This document shows positions 15,343 through 23,790 of a stretch of DNA of 49,980 nt, one piece after another. This DNA comes from a virus, in IMG/VR virus record IMGVR_UViG_3300035201_000148, positions 1 to 49,980 of that record; one strand, written 5' to 3'. Within the stretch, counting starts at the first letter, position 1, and each line of letters starts with the position of its first letter. The position numbers and the translations under genes are program-made. The notes beneath the pieces are model-generated. The model was not told where the DNA came from, did no database searches, and was given only the letters and a program-made list of their open reading frames with translations.

Positions 15343-16023
15343 ATGGGCTTAATGAAGGAATTAGCAGACCTTAACGCCATCTATCAAAAGATGAATGTTA
15401 CTGAGGTATCTGCTGACACTGCTCTAAGAGCATCTAAGAAAGCTGATGTGGAAAGAGGTAAGGCAGCATCTGCTGGTGATACTGAAAAGGCAAAGGCAAA
15501 AGCAGCACAAGCATCTCGCCTTTATAAAGCATCTGGAGAAAAGAGAAAGTCTGAACCTGTAAAGCAACCTGATCGTTCATATCCAAAAGGTAAGGGTGCT
15601 AGTTATAAGGAAAGTTATGAAACACAGAAGAAAAAAGAAGTTCTTGGTGCTATGAAGAGGCAGGGAAGAAAGTTAAGTGATAAGGATAAAGAGAAGATTG
15701 CTAACAAGGTAGTAACAAGTAAGGGTGATACAAGTAAGTCTGACGACAGATATGCTTATGAAGAGTTTCAACCTTCTGAGACTGTTATGAAGTTAGTTGA
15801 GTCTGGTAAGTTTTCTGTAGAAGAACTATGGAAGATTGTTGAAGTAGAAGAAGGTTATCAAAGAGACCCTGAAGGTGGTGAAGAAAAGGAACGTCAGAGA
15901 AGAAGATCTCAAAAAGGTGGAGACAGAACTGAAAAGGTAAGAGGAGAAAGAACTCCTATGCCACCAAGAGGTGATAAGAGACGTGAAGACTTTGAAAGAT
16001 GGTATGCTGCAAATGTCAGATAA
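15343..16023 (+). CDS. Lys/Arg-rich virion-type protein
   Basis: A 226-residue, highly charged protein. It opens MGLMKELADLNAIYQKM, has Ala/Lys-rich helical stretches (AKAKAAQASRLYKA), a more folded part around TVMKLVESGKFSVEELWKIVEVEEGY, and a very basic tail (ERQRRRSQKGGDRTEK). Proteins with this KFSVEELW...RRRSQKGGDR plan occur among T4-like cyanophage structural proteins. It is preceded by a perfect late promoter, which fits a packaged or assembly protein. It overlaps the next gene by 11 bases. Confidence 0.7.
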   Translation: MGLMKELADLNAIYQKMNVTEVSADTALRASKKADVERGKAASAGDTEKAKAKAAQASRLYKASGEKRKSEPVKQPDRSYPKGKGASYKESYETQKKKEVLGAMKRQGRKLSDKDKEKIANKVVTSKGDTSKSDDRYAYEEFQPSETVMKLVESGKFSVEELWKIVEVEEGYQRDPEGGEEKERQRRRSQKGGDRTEKVRGERTPMPPRGDKRREDFERWYAANVR

Positions 16024-16423
16024 GAGTCTTAGACAATTTTCAGAAGATATAGAACAGCGTCGGCAAGCCTTGAGACAAAGGTCAGCTGATGCTGTTCAGT
16101 CTTATAAACAAAAGTCTGCTGCTTCTAGTGAGATAATAGCAAAACGTCGTGCTGAAATGTCTCAAAAGGCAAAGCAGGCTATTGCTGATATGATAGCAAA
16201 AAGAAAATCTGCTGAACAGCAAAGGGCAGATGCTAAAGCAGCACAGAAAGAAAAGCAAGATATGAAGGATCAGATTAAAGCAGAATTACAATCAGATAGA
16301 GAAGAAAAAAAGGATGATAAGGAGGAGCAAAGAAAGTCTAGAGAGAAAAAGAGAATGGAAAAGGAGAAGTCTCAAGAGAAGAAAAGAGAATCACTACAAC
16401 AAACTTTAGATACTGTTGGATAA
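16013..16423 (+). CDS. Charged coiled-coil protein
   Basis: A 136-residue protein from ATG 16013 (MSDKSLRQFSEDIEQRR). It is almost entirely Lys, Arg, Glu, Gln, Ala and Asp in helical spacing and lacks Pro, so a long coiled coil is expected. I preferred this start to the in-frame ATG at 15971 to limit overlap with the preceding gene. The composition suggests a scaffold-like or DNA-associated late protein; no catalytic motif is seen. Confidence 0.65.
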   Translation: MSDKSLRQFSEDIEQRRQALRQRSADAVQSYKQKSAASSEIIAKRRAEMSQKAKQAIADMIAKRKSAEQQRADAKAAQKEKQDMKDQIKAELQSDREEKKDDKEEQRKSREKKRMEKEKSQEKKRESLQQTLDTVG

Positions 16424-16445
16424 ATAACTCCTAGTATGTTATAAT
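16419..16445 (+). promoter_or_regulatory. Late-type box and -10 box upstream of 16459
   Basis: GATAAATA at 16419-16426 overlaps the stop of the preceding gene, and a perfect TATAAT is at 16440-16445 with a poor -35. Either could drive the short gene at 16459. The late box fits the surrounding late genes better. Confidence 0.45.
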
Positions 16446-16458
16446 TGGGGGAGAATTT

Positions 16459-16671
16459 ATGTTACACATGCGCGAACAACTATTATCTGCAGTCAAGGCC
16501 CACGCTCAGGGTGAAATTGCAAAGCATAGAGCGAACGTGAATGTATATCTAGAACATCCCGCAGGTATTGGTGAACATTCAGATATTACAGAAGCGATCC
16601 AAGTAGAATTGGATAAGATTGCTCGTTATCATGATCAAGTTGAGGTTATCGATAAGTATTTTAAGAGTTAG
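16459..16671 (+). CDS. Small conserved-type cyanophage protein
   Basis: A 70-residue protein, MLHMREQLLSAVKAHAQGE, with a helical hairpin layout (EIAKHRANVNVYL, HPAGIGEHSDITEAIQVELDKIARYHDQVEVIDKYF). A GGGGGAG run at 16447-16453 supports ATG 16459. I recognise this as a type present in many cyanomyoviruses, with no assigned function. The acidic/basic helix pattern suggests a small binding protein. The next gene starts right after its stop. Confidence 0.75.
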   Translation: MLHMREQLLSAVKAHAQGEIAKHRANVNVYLEHPAGIGEHSDITEAIQVELDKIARYHDQVEVIDKYFKS

Positions 16672-18468
16672 ATGGCCTTTAAAGGAGATACAGCAGAACA
16701 GGAATCATTACAGTGTTTAGCTTGTGCTGCGTATCAGAAATTGGGTGATAAATTGGATATTACTACTCTGAGGCGGTTAATGGTTCAGGGTAAGTTTAAG
16801 AGTACAAAGCATGATGATAATGATATCATTTGGGATAATGTTGGTATTACTGATAGAGTAAAGAGAAATCTATCTACTTGGGCTCATAACCCCCAAGGTG
16901 AGGCGTTTTTAGATAAATGGCTTAATTCTTCAATATGGGTCGCAAAATCTTTAAAGGTTGATAATATATACAGCGGAAATAACTACAAGTTTTATCGTGT
17001 AGATCAATTTCCTGGTAAAGGTACGCATAAAGATTTTAAAGAAACATTTGGTACAATATTGAAGAACATAAAGGATGCTGCTAATGGGCAAAATCTTGGT
17101 GACTTTGCTGATACTGTAAAGATATATGCTGATAAGAATATTAAACTTGCTCCAGATAAATGGAATCCTGCAGATTTTGTTGCTGTAAATAAATCTGATG
17201 AAAGAAAATGGGAAGATATTATTCAAAATTTTGTTACTAATATAGGAAACTATACTACACTTACTGATGACTTAGAAAACTTTTTATTAAAGCAAAAAGC
17301 GGAAAGAACACAAGCTAAAGTAGAAATACTGAAACAAATGGCTGTTTTATATGAATATAATAAAACACTAACACAAGGTGTTGTTGATAAAGAGTTTATT
17401 CCAATTTCATTAAAACTTACTGAGCAAGAAAATCCTGGTGTTAGTTTTTCAAAAATATCTGAACCTGCTGATGTTGCGAAGTATTTTAAATTAAGAGTTG
17501 AATATGATAAAGATTTTGAATATAAACCTAATACTCAAGAAGCAAAAGCTTGGTTTAGTATTAAAGGTGTGACTGGAATGGGAGGGCAATATAGTTTTAC
17601 TATGAGAGCAGGATCTCCTGTAGAAAAACTTACTGGTGATGTTACTAATGAATTGAAAGATCTTGGGGTTAAATCTGCTCAAGCAGGAAAAATTGCTTAT
17701 TCAGTATCAACAAAGATAGCAAAATTATCAGGTGGAAGGGGTGGATTTACAACTTTAAATAAGAAAAGAAAGGAATTATGGAAAAAGTATACACCACCAG
17801 GAATGAAGAATCCTACTAAAGGAGTTTTTTGGAAGCATACTGTAAGTAAGACTCATGGATTTACTAGTTGGAGAGTATTTGATACATTAGCAACGGTTCA
17901 TAATGCAAATTTACAAAGAGCTAGAGATGCACTTGTTAAACAAGGTAAGGAACTTACTAGAGAACAACTTGGATTTGATGTGAGGATAAGTGAAAAAGGA
18001 AGACCTAAAAGAGCAGATATAAAATATATAATGAATGAAGACCCAACAGGTATTGTTAATGATATAAAAATGTGGGCTGAGTATGCTGAATGGTTGTCGG
18101 ATGGTGATACGACGATGGAGGATTTTATGGAGAATGCTTTAGGTAAAAGACAGTGGGCAGAAGTTCTAAAGGCAGAAGCAAAAGAAAGACAAGTTTCAAA
18201 AAAACCAGAAAGAAGAAATCCTGATTGGAGATATAACGTAACTCTTAGTCAAATTCAGATGAAATATATGAAATTTAAAATTCAAGCATATGAACAGGCT
18301 TGGTTGATTGATCCAAAAGCAACAACAAACACATTACCACCTAAAGTAAAAGAGGATATTTTAAAAGGAATGTGGATGTATGCTGCATCAAAAGGATTTG
18401 TTATTTTTAAAAAGAATACTGTATCAGCATACTTGCTATCAGGTTCTTATATAAAGTGCGCGGCCTAA
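16672..18468 (+). CDS. Large uncharacterised late protein
   Basis: A 598-residue soluble protein without signal peptide or membrane span. Visible landmarks are DKWNPADFVAVNKSDERKW near 160-180 and EFIPISLKLTEQENPG near 240-255. A central Gly-rich stretch (GVTGMGGQYSF) follows, then a basic C-terminal third ending in VIFKKNTVSAYLLSGSYIK. The WNPADF plus ISLK combination recalls phage proteins of nuclease-like or unknown type that I cannot name with certainty. Its place among late genes suggests a virion or internal head protein. Codons are strongly A/T-ending throughout. Confidence 0.6.
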   Translation: MAFKGDTAEQESLQCLACAAYQKLGDKLDITTLRRLMVQGKFKSTKHDDNDIIWDNVGITDRVKRNLSTWAHNPQGEAFLDKWLNSSIWVAKSLKVDNIYSGNNYKFYRVDQFPGKGTHKDFKETFGTILKNIKDAANGQNLGDFADTVKIYADKNIKLAPDKWNPADFVAVNKSDERKWEDIIQNFVTNIGNYTTLTDDLENFLLKQKAERTQAKVEILKQMAVLYEYNKTLTQGVVDKEFIPISLKLTEQENPGVSFSKISEPADVAKYFKLRVEYDKDFEYKPNTQEAKAWFSIKGVTGMGGQYSFTMRAGSPVEKLTGDVTNELKDLGVKSAQAGKIAYSVSTKIAKLSGGRGGFTTLNKKRKELWKKYTPPGMKNPTKGVFWKHTVSKTHGFTSWRVFDTLATVHNANLQRARDALVKQGKELTREQLGFDVRISEKGRPKRADIKYIMNEDPTGIVNDIKMWAEYAEWLSDGDTTMEDFMENALGKRQWAEVLKAEAKERQVSKKPERRNPDWRYNVTLSQIQMKYMKFKIQAYEQAWLIDPKATTNTLPPKVKEDILKGMWMYAASKGFVIFKKNTVSAYLLSGSYIKCAA

Positions 18469-18472
18469 CTAC

Positions 18473-18480
18473 ACTAAATA
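18473..18480 (+). promoter_or_regulatory. Late-type promoter box
   Basis: ACTAAATA, 19 bases before the ATG at 18500, in the 31-base gap between two late genes. The identical eight bases precede the glycan cassette at 34852-34859, and both resemble the TATAAATA late box. Confidence 0.5.
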
Positions 18481-18499
18481 TAGTATAACAGTTAATTAT

Positions 18500-19768
18500 A
18501 TGAAACTCTTTACTCGATTCCTAACTGAGGCAGGAACTTCTAAAGCATCGGAACAAGCAAGGAAGTTGAACCTCAAGAGTGACGGCCACGGTGGTTGGTT
18601 GGACTCGAAGGGAGAGTTTGTCGCAAAAACAGAAGGTGGTAAGTTAAAGTTTTATAATCAGCGTCAACGTGTAGGACAAGATCCCCCACAACCTAAAGGA
18701 CTTAATACTCCAGTTGCTACTTATGATAAGCAAGGGAAACCTGCACCTCAACCAGTAGAAAGAAAACCAAAAGCAGAAGCAGGTAAGAGTGATCTTCATA
18801 AGACACTTGATACATTAACTCTTGCATTTGGTAGATTTAATCCTCCAACAATAGGACACGCAAAACTTATTGATGCAGCAGAGAAAGCATCAGCAGGTGG
18901 AGATCTTAAGATTTATCCTTCAAGGACTGTAGATAATTCTAAGAATCCTATTCCTCCTGATATGAAGGTTTCTTATATGAGGAAGATGTTCCCTGATTAT
19001 GAGGAACAGATTATTAATGATCCTGAGATGAGGACGATCTTTAATGTGTTGATTGCAGCAGATGAGGAAGGATATAAGAGTGTTAATATTGTTGCAGGTC
19101 CAGATAGAATTGCAGAGTTTGAGAAGATAGCAGTTGAGTATAATGGTTCAGAGTATTTTGATTTCCCTGATGGTATCAAAACAATTAGTGCAGGAGACCG
19201 TGAAGAAGGTGCAGAAGGTGTAGAGGGAGTATCTGCAACCAAGCAAAGACAAGCAGTATTAGATGATGACATTGAAACTTTTAGGAAAGGACTTCCCAAA
19301 GATTTTGATGAGGCTGATACTCAAGCATTGTTTGATGCAGTACGTCAAGGATTAAGTAAGAAGAAAGGTAAGAAAGGAGAAGAGGTTGAAGAACAAAGTG
19401 ATCCTTGGATGGTTGCACCTAAGTTATATCCAAAGGAATTACGTGAGAATTATTTCAGAAAGAAAATCTTTAATGTTGGTGATCTAGTAGAAAATATGAA
19501 TACTGGATTGGTTGGAGAAATTATTCGTAGAGGAACTAACTATCTAATCTGGGTTACAGAACAAAATCATATGTTCAAGTCTTGGACACATGATCTATCA
19601 GAGTATACTGAGAAGAAAATGGAACGTAAGATGAGAGATAAAACTCATCCTAATATGTTAGTTGGTACTGGTGGTGCAAGAAAGAATGTACTGGATAAGG
19701 TTCCTGGTACTTCGATTAAGAATTTTAATGTGGAAGAATTCATAAATAAGTATAAACTTAGGAAATAA
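18500..19768 (+). CDS. Virion-type protein with embedded nucleotidyltransferase domain
   Basis: A 422-residue multi-domain protein. The N-terminus (MKLFTRFLTEAG, then LKSDGHGGWLDSKGEFVAKT) is a module typical of cyanophage structural proteins. Residues about 105-270 form a cytidylyltransferase-like domain with LAFGRFNPPTIGHAKLI (an HxGH-like site, here IGHA) and GVSATKQRQAV. After an acidic/Lys linker, the C-terminal module (FNVGDLVENMNTGLVGEIIRRG, then NYLIWVTE) looks like a small beta barrel found in virion proteins. Whether the enzyme domain is active, and on what, is unknown. Confidence 0.75.
   Translation: MKLFTRFLTEAGTSKASEQARKLNLKSDGHGGWLDSKGEFVAKTEGGKLKFYNQRQRVGQDPPQPKGLNTPVATYDKQGKPAPQPVERKPKAEAGKSDLHKTLDTLTLAFGRFNPPTIGHAKLIDAAEKASAGGDLKIYPSRTVDNSKNPIPPDMKVSYMRKMFPDYEEQIINDPEMRTIFNVLIAADEEGYKSVNIVAGPDRIAEFEKIAVEYNGSEYFDFPDGIKTISAGDREEGAEGVEGVSATKQRQAVLDDDIETFRKGLPKDFDEADTQALFDAVRQGLSKKKGKKGEEVEEQSDPWMVAPKLYPKELRENYFRKKIFNVGDLVENMNTGLVGEIIRRGTNYLIWVTEQNHMFKSWTHDLSEYTEKKMERKMRDKTHPNMLVGTGGARKNVLDKVPGTSIKNFNVEEFINKYKLRK
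19741..19748 (+). promoter_or_regulatory. Late-type promoter box
   Basis: CATAAATA lies within the last codons of the preceding gene, 22 bases before the ATG at 19771. It matches the NATAAATA form of the late box at the same spacing as other candidates here. Confidence 0.4.
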
Positions 19769-19770
19769 TA

Positions 19771-21909
19771 ATGGTTCAAGGTATCTCAAAAAATCCACTA
19801 ACTGATATTTCCAAGGTATATCTTGAGCAGGTATCTATAGATGAAAGATTAGGTGGTAAAGGATATAAAAGAAGAAAAGATTACGCAGGAAGAACAGTTG
19901 AAGGTGATTGGCCTGATTCTGATAGGGGTGCTGGTAACAAGGCAAAGAAAAGAGCAGGTGGTAAGGTAGAGAAGAAGTCTCCAACCTATCAGGCATATGT
20001 TCTTAATAAAGAAGAGAAAGAGTGTGAGTGTGATTGTGGAAAGGTTCCGTGTGTAACTTGTGGTGAAGATCATCATAAGATTGATGAGGATACTAAACGT
20101 ACCACTAAGGGTAGATGGGTTGATAAGAAAGGTCGTTCCCACAAGTTTGCGGTGACTACTCATACAGGAGATGAGCAACATGTTGGGTCAATTATAAAAT
20201 CACAGTACCCTGCTAAAAGAGTTGTTATAACTGGGCAATCAGTTGATAAGAAAAAGAAAGCAGCAAAGAAGAAAGGTAAGAAGGTTGAAGAAGATTTTTC
20301 TGATTGGAGATCTGATCTTTCAGAGTATGTTGGTTCCTCAGGACCAGGATTACAAACAAATCCAGATGGTGTGGGATCTTCACCCGATTATAGTCGTCAT
20401 GGTATAAAGAATGAAAAGGTTAAAGAAAAGAAGGTAAAGAATAAGATTAAGATTAATCCTTCATTCCAAGAGAGTGCTGAAGAATTAACGAAAGCACTTG
20501 GTGGTCATTTACTTGAGGTTGCTGAAGTAGTTGATGATAAAGAAGCAGCAAATGGAAATAGTGCTGCTGATAATAAAGAGGAGAGGACTAAGAAGAAAGA
20601 GAATATGTTAAAGAAACGCATCATTCGTATGAAGATGATGGCAGTTAATAGTGGTAGTGATGATGGTATTATTGCATCTTATCAACCAGATATAGAAGGT
20701 GCTGTTGAATATTTCTTTGAGGAAGGAATTAATGAGGAAGGTTTAGAACAACTCATTGAGGATATTGGTCTTGATGATTTTGTTGATTTTATTGAAGGTG
20801 GTGCAGTAGAACTCAATGAAGAAAGAGCAGCAAGAAAGGCTTCTGTTAGAGCAAAGTCTTATGAAAAAGTAAAAGCAGAAGTTGATAAGTCTGATGCTGC
20901 AAAGAAAGCATCAAAGAAAGGAGAGTATGCTCCTTCATATGCTAAGAAAGAAACTGATGTTACAGTATATGATGATGATAAACCTGCTGTTAAGAAGAAA
21001 CCAGCAGCAAAGAAAGTATCACCAAAGAAACCAGTAACACCTACAAAAACAGTAGCACCTAAAAAACCATCAGCACCAAAGAAACCAGCAGCACCTAAAA
21101 AACCAGTTACTAAGAAGGTAACTAAAGCAGTTGCCAAGGTAAAGAAAACTCAACCTGTGAAGAAACCATCTAAGGAAGGTCTTCGTAGTAAGATTGCTAC
21201 TGCATATAAGAAAGGTGTTGAAAGACATAAAGCAGCAGTAGGAAAAGCAAAGACTGAAGTTGGAAAGGTTGTTAAGACAGCAAAGACAACTGCCAAACAG
21301 CATTCACAACATCGTAAGGACTTTGTTAAAGGTATTTCACCAACTGCTAAAGAAAAGAAAATTGTTAAAGGTGTAGGTGGTGCAGTTAAGAAAGCACTAA
21401 CCAGAGAAGAATTAGAACTTCTTGAAGATAGAAGTACCTTCAAGAAGGCTATGTCAAGGGTCTTTGGTAAGAAGAAAGAAGAAGAAAGAAAACCACAAAA
21501 AGCACAGGATGCAGGTGCTAGATTAAGAAGACAGAAGGCAAGACAAGAGTATGCTGATAAAGTTTCTGGTAGTGTAGATCTTGTACCAGATGATTTAAGA
21601 GATCATTATGAGATTGCTGAACTGAATCGTTATGGTAAGGAAACTGGTAAGGCAACTGGTTCTCTGAATAAGAGGGCAGGTAGTCCAGTTAAGACTGGTG
21701 GTAGTGGTGATAAAGCATTGCAATCAGTCCAGAGAATGATTCGTAAGGATTATGGTAGACCAGAAGGACAGCGTAAGAAAGAGAAGGGTAAGAAACCACC
21801 AGTCGCAGGTGAGTATGGAGCACGTAGATCTCCAGAACAAATTGTTAAGAAGCGTCGTTGGGATAAGGAACGTGCAGACGCATCTATGATGGATACCCGT
21901 GGAACTTAG
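19771..21909 (+). CDS. Lys-rich virion-type protein with histone H1-like segment
   Basis: A 712-residue highly basic protein. Near residues 87-102 is a Cys/His cluster (CECDCGKVPCVTCGEDHH) that could hold zinc. A folded part follows (DTKRTTKGRWVDKKGRSHKF and later GIIASYQPDIEGAVEYFFEEG). Residues about 405-475 are a Lys/Pro/Ala-rich run (repeats such as APKKPSAPKKPAAPKKP) like the tail of histone H1. The C-terminus is again basic, with RRSPEQIVKKRRWDKERAD. This composition suits a DNA-condensing protein packaged in the head, although adhesion to other polyanions is possible. A late-type box precedes it. Confidence 0.7.
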   Translation: MVQGISKNPLTDISKVYLEQVSIDERLGGKGYKRRKDYAGRTVEGDWPDSDRGAGNKAKKRAGGKVEKKSPTYQAYVLNKEEKECECDCGKVPCVTCGEDHHKIDEDTKRTTKGRWVDKKGRSHKFAVTTHTGDEQHVGSIIKSQYPAKRVVITGQSVDKKKKAAKKKGKKVEEDFSDWRSDLSEYVGSSGPGLQTNPDGVGSSPDYSRHGIKNEKVKEKKVKNKIKINPSFQESAEELTKALGGHLLEVAEVVDDKEAANGNSAADNKEERTKKKENMLKKRIIRMKMMAVNSGSDDGIIASYQPDIEGAVEYFFEEGINEEGLEQLIEDIGLDDFVDFIEGGAVELNEERAARKASVRAKSYEKVKAEVDKSDAAKKASKKGEYAPSYAKKETDVTVYDDDKPAVKKKPAAKKVSPKKPVTPTKTVAPKKPSAPKKPAAPKKPVTKKVTKAVAKVKKTQPVKKPSKEGLRSKIATAYKKGVERHKAAVGKAKTEVGKVVKTAKTTAKQHSQHRKDFVKGISPTAKEKKIVKGVGGAVKKALTREELELLEDRSTFKKAMSRVFGKKKEEERKPQKAQDAGARLRRQKARQEYADKVSGSVDLVPDDLRDHYEIAELNRYGKETGKATGSLNKRAGSPVKTGGSGDKALQSVQRMIRKDYGRPEGQRKKEKGKKPPVAGEYGARRSPEQIVKKRRWDKERADASMMDTRGT
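20992..21170 (+). repeat. Low-complexity Lys/Pro/Ala-coding repeats
   Basis: Imperfect short repeats of the type AAGAAACCAGCAGCA and CCTAAAAAACCA encode KKPAA/KKPxxPK units in the virion-type protein. The antisense strand is stop-free as a by-product. Confidence 0.75.
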
Positions 21910-22372
21910 CGAAAAGGCAAAATCAAAAGCACAACAACGATTCTTCGGGATGGTTCGTGCTGCCCAGAAGGGTGAAATGAAGAATCCATCAGATGAAGTT
22001 CTAGATGTTGCTGATGATATTAGTGTAAAAGATGCTAAGAAATTTGCTAAGACAAAGCATAAAGGATTGCCTGAGAAAAAAGTTAAGAAAGAAGAAGCAA
22101 GTTATGGTCAGAGAGATACTGAATTAAAGAAAACTAAGGTAGCAAGAGAACATAGATATAAGACTTTGCATAAGAAAACAAATGATAGTGGTAATACAGA
22201 TGTTAATGAAGGTTCATTTGATATAGATCCTAAAAAGCATAGGAAAGCAAAAAGAGATGCTAAGATTCGTAATCTTGCAAAGGATAATAAGAATCCTAAT
22301 GAGAAATCAGCAGCAGAACGTAAACTAAAAGGACCCAAACTTGCTTGGGAGGAATTTAAAACTCATATATAA
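21899..22372 (+). CDS. DUF3008-type small basic protein
   Basis: A 157-residue protein whose N-terminal half (KSKAQQRFFGMVRAAQKGEM, then KFAKTKHKGLPEKK) matches the DUF3008 pattern of small proteins found in bacteria and phages. The C-terminal half is basic and ends in AWEEFKTHI. The start must be GTG 21899, 11 bases inside the preceding gene; no ATG precedes the conserved N-terminus. Its role is unknown, and its neighbours suggest a late packaged protein. Confidence 0.75.
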   Translation: MELSEKAKSKAQQRFFGMVRAAQKGEMKNPSDEVLDVADDISVKDAKKFAKTKHKGLPEKKVKKEEASYGQRDTELKKTKVAREHRYKTLHKKTNDSGNTDVNEGSFDIDPKKHRKAKRDAKIRNLAKDNKNPNEKSAAERKLKGPKLAWEEFKTHI

Positions 22373-22390
22373 GTTAGTTGCAATTGAATA

Positions 22391-22984
22391 ATGACCTTAC
22401 CAAAGGAAGTGATTTTAGAAGCACTTCGTTGTTGTAGGGATGTATATCCACATACTCAGGACTTTTTAGTCAGTAGAAAATGTGCAGATCATACTATTCT
22501 CGCAGTAGAGGGAACCAATGAGACAACTGATTGGGTAACTAATCTTAAGTTTCTTATCAAGAGAGATGATTGTCATAGAGGTTTTAAGAACAATGCTAAT
22601 AGGACACTAGCAGAACTAGTGGTTGCCTATGAAGGATTGAACCCAGAAAGGAAACTTGTTATTGCAGGTCATTCACTAGGTGGAGCAACAGCAACTTGTA
22701 TTGCTGATTTGCTCTGGGAATCTGGTAATAGAAATGTTGCACTTGTTACTGCTGGTTCACCAAGACCTGGTGGACGTAGATTGAAACGGAGGATTAAGGA
22801 TCTTGAACACTATAGGTTTGTACACGGCGATGATATTGTTCCAAAGACTCCTCCTTGGATTGCTGGATTCGTTCATACTCATCCAGTTATTAAACTTAAG
22901 GATGAGCACAACACAAGATTTGATGGGGTCGCAGACCATAACATGGGTGACTACTATGATGCAGCGGTGAAACATTACTCATGA
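22391..22984 (+). CDS. Class 3 lipase-like alpha/beta hydrolase
   Basis: A 197-residue lipase of the class 3 (Rhizomucor-like) fold. The nucleophile elbow is AGHSLGGAT (Ser95). The acid is in FVHGDDIVPKTPP (Asp147 or 148), and the His in GVADHNMGDYY (His183); all three triad positions are present. The N-terminal FLVSRKCADHTILAVEGT matches the oxyanion strand region. No signal peptide is seen. Substrates could be membrane lipids or esters. The gene overlaps a small hydrophobic gene by four bases, so the pair may act together, for example in host envelope disruption; that is inference. Confidence 0.9.
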   Translation: MTLPKEVILEALRCCRDVYPHTQDFLVSRKCADHTILAVEGTNETTDWVTNLKFLIKRDDCHRGFKNNANRTLAELVVAYEGLNPERKLVIAGHSLGGATATCIADLLWESGNRNVALVTAGSPRPGGRRLKRRIKDLEHYRFVHGDDIVPKTPPWIAGFVHTHPVIKLKDEHNTRFDGVADHNMGDYYDAAVKHYS

Positions 22985-23163
22985 CATTATTATTTTTGTT
23001 AATAAAACCCGTTTTACTTATGCTCGTGCGTAAAGTTTTCAAGAAACAGATGAAGGAATTCGCTGTTCAGATGATGGAAGAGTACGTACAAACTACTGAT
23101 AATGATGTAGATGATCAACTTGTTGCGAGGGTTCGCAAAGCGATGAGACTAGGAGCAGTGTAA
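22981..23163 (+). CDS. Small membrane-anchored protein next to lipase
   Basis: A 60-residue protein starting MTLLFLLIKPVLLMLVRKVF: a short hydrophobic anchor followed by an amphipathic, charged helix (KKQMKEFAVQMMEEYVQT). Its ATG overlaps the lipase stop (ATGA). It might anchor or help the lipase, or act like a small holin-type protein, but neither can be shown from sequence. Confidence 0.65.
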   Translation: MTLLFLLIKPVLLMLVRKVFKKQMKEFAVQMMEEYVQTTDNDVDDQLVARVRKAMRLGAV

Positions 23164-23174
23164 GATATTCAGGT

Positions 23175-23182
23175 TATAAATA
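23175..23182 (+). promoter_or_regulatory. T4-type late promoter
   Basis: A perfect TATAAATA in the 55-base gap before the structural gene at 23219, 36 bases ahead of its ATG. Being intergenic, this is the most convincing late promoter in the window. Confidence 0.8.
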
Positions 23183-23218
23183 TTCATTAGCACAGAAATC
23201 TTTTACGGAAGTAGACAC

Positions 23219-23770
23219 ATGGCACTTTGGGGAAATAACGACAATGTTGGTACTGCTGGTTCAGTATCTCTGAACTATGCTACTAGGGTTGTAACTGGTG
23301 GAGCACTTACTGGGCAGACAGGAACTTTGTTTGGTGAATCAGGAAAGATTCAAGTAGGTGATACCATAAGTTTTGGCGTTAAGACAAAACCAGGTGTTTT
23401 CTTTGGAGATGCTGTTGTCGCCAGTATTGCAAGTACAACATCATTAACAATCGGTTCAACTGCTAACTTAAGTGGAGCAGCAATCGCTGGAACTAGTTTT
23501 CAAGGAAGTCAGCAACCTGATTTTGTTGTAGGGGATAGTAAATATAGTGAAAGAAATTCAGACTATTCATCACACGTTTATGGTGTATCAGCAGTTCAGT
23601 CCACTGATGCAAATGGAACCGTATACGACACAGGTGCTGGATGGGTTGGTGTTCAGACATACATAGATAGTTCAGGTGCTCTAAGAGTTAAGAAAGAAAT
23701 TCTTGTTGCTATGTCTGGTATCACAACAGGTAATGCTCCTGCATATCCAAACATAGAGACTGCTAACTAA
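23219..23770 (+). CDS. Virion structural protein
   Basis: A 183-residue protein rich in Gly, Ser, Thr, Ala and Val and poor in Lys, quite unlike its neighbours. It opens MALWGNNDNVGTAGSVSLNY. It continues with beta-strand-like units such as GDTISFGVKTKPGVFFGDAVV and LTIGSTANLSGAAIAGT. This N-terminus is one I associate with abundant cyanophage virion proteins. The perfect late promoter upstream and the beta-rich sequence support a capsid or tail decoration role; the exact location in the particle is unknown. Confidence 0.8.
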   Translation: MALWGNNDNVGTAGSVSLNYATRVVTGGALTGQTGTLFGESGKIQVGDTISFGVKTKPGVFFGDAVVASIASTTSLTIGSTANLSGAAIAGTSFQGSQQPDFVVGDSKYSERNSDYSSHVYGVSAVQSTDANGTVYDTGAGWVGVQTYIDSSGALRVKKEILVAMSGITTGNAPAYPNIETAN

Positions 23771-23790
23771 TTCCTTTGTAAATTTATGAT

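Noticed and set aside
20859-21443. Minus-strand frames opposite the Lys-rich gene, one Gly/Phe/Ala-rich
   Set aside because: They are mirror images of AAG/AAA, CCA and GCA codons in the low-complexity plus-strand gene.
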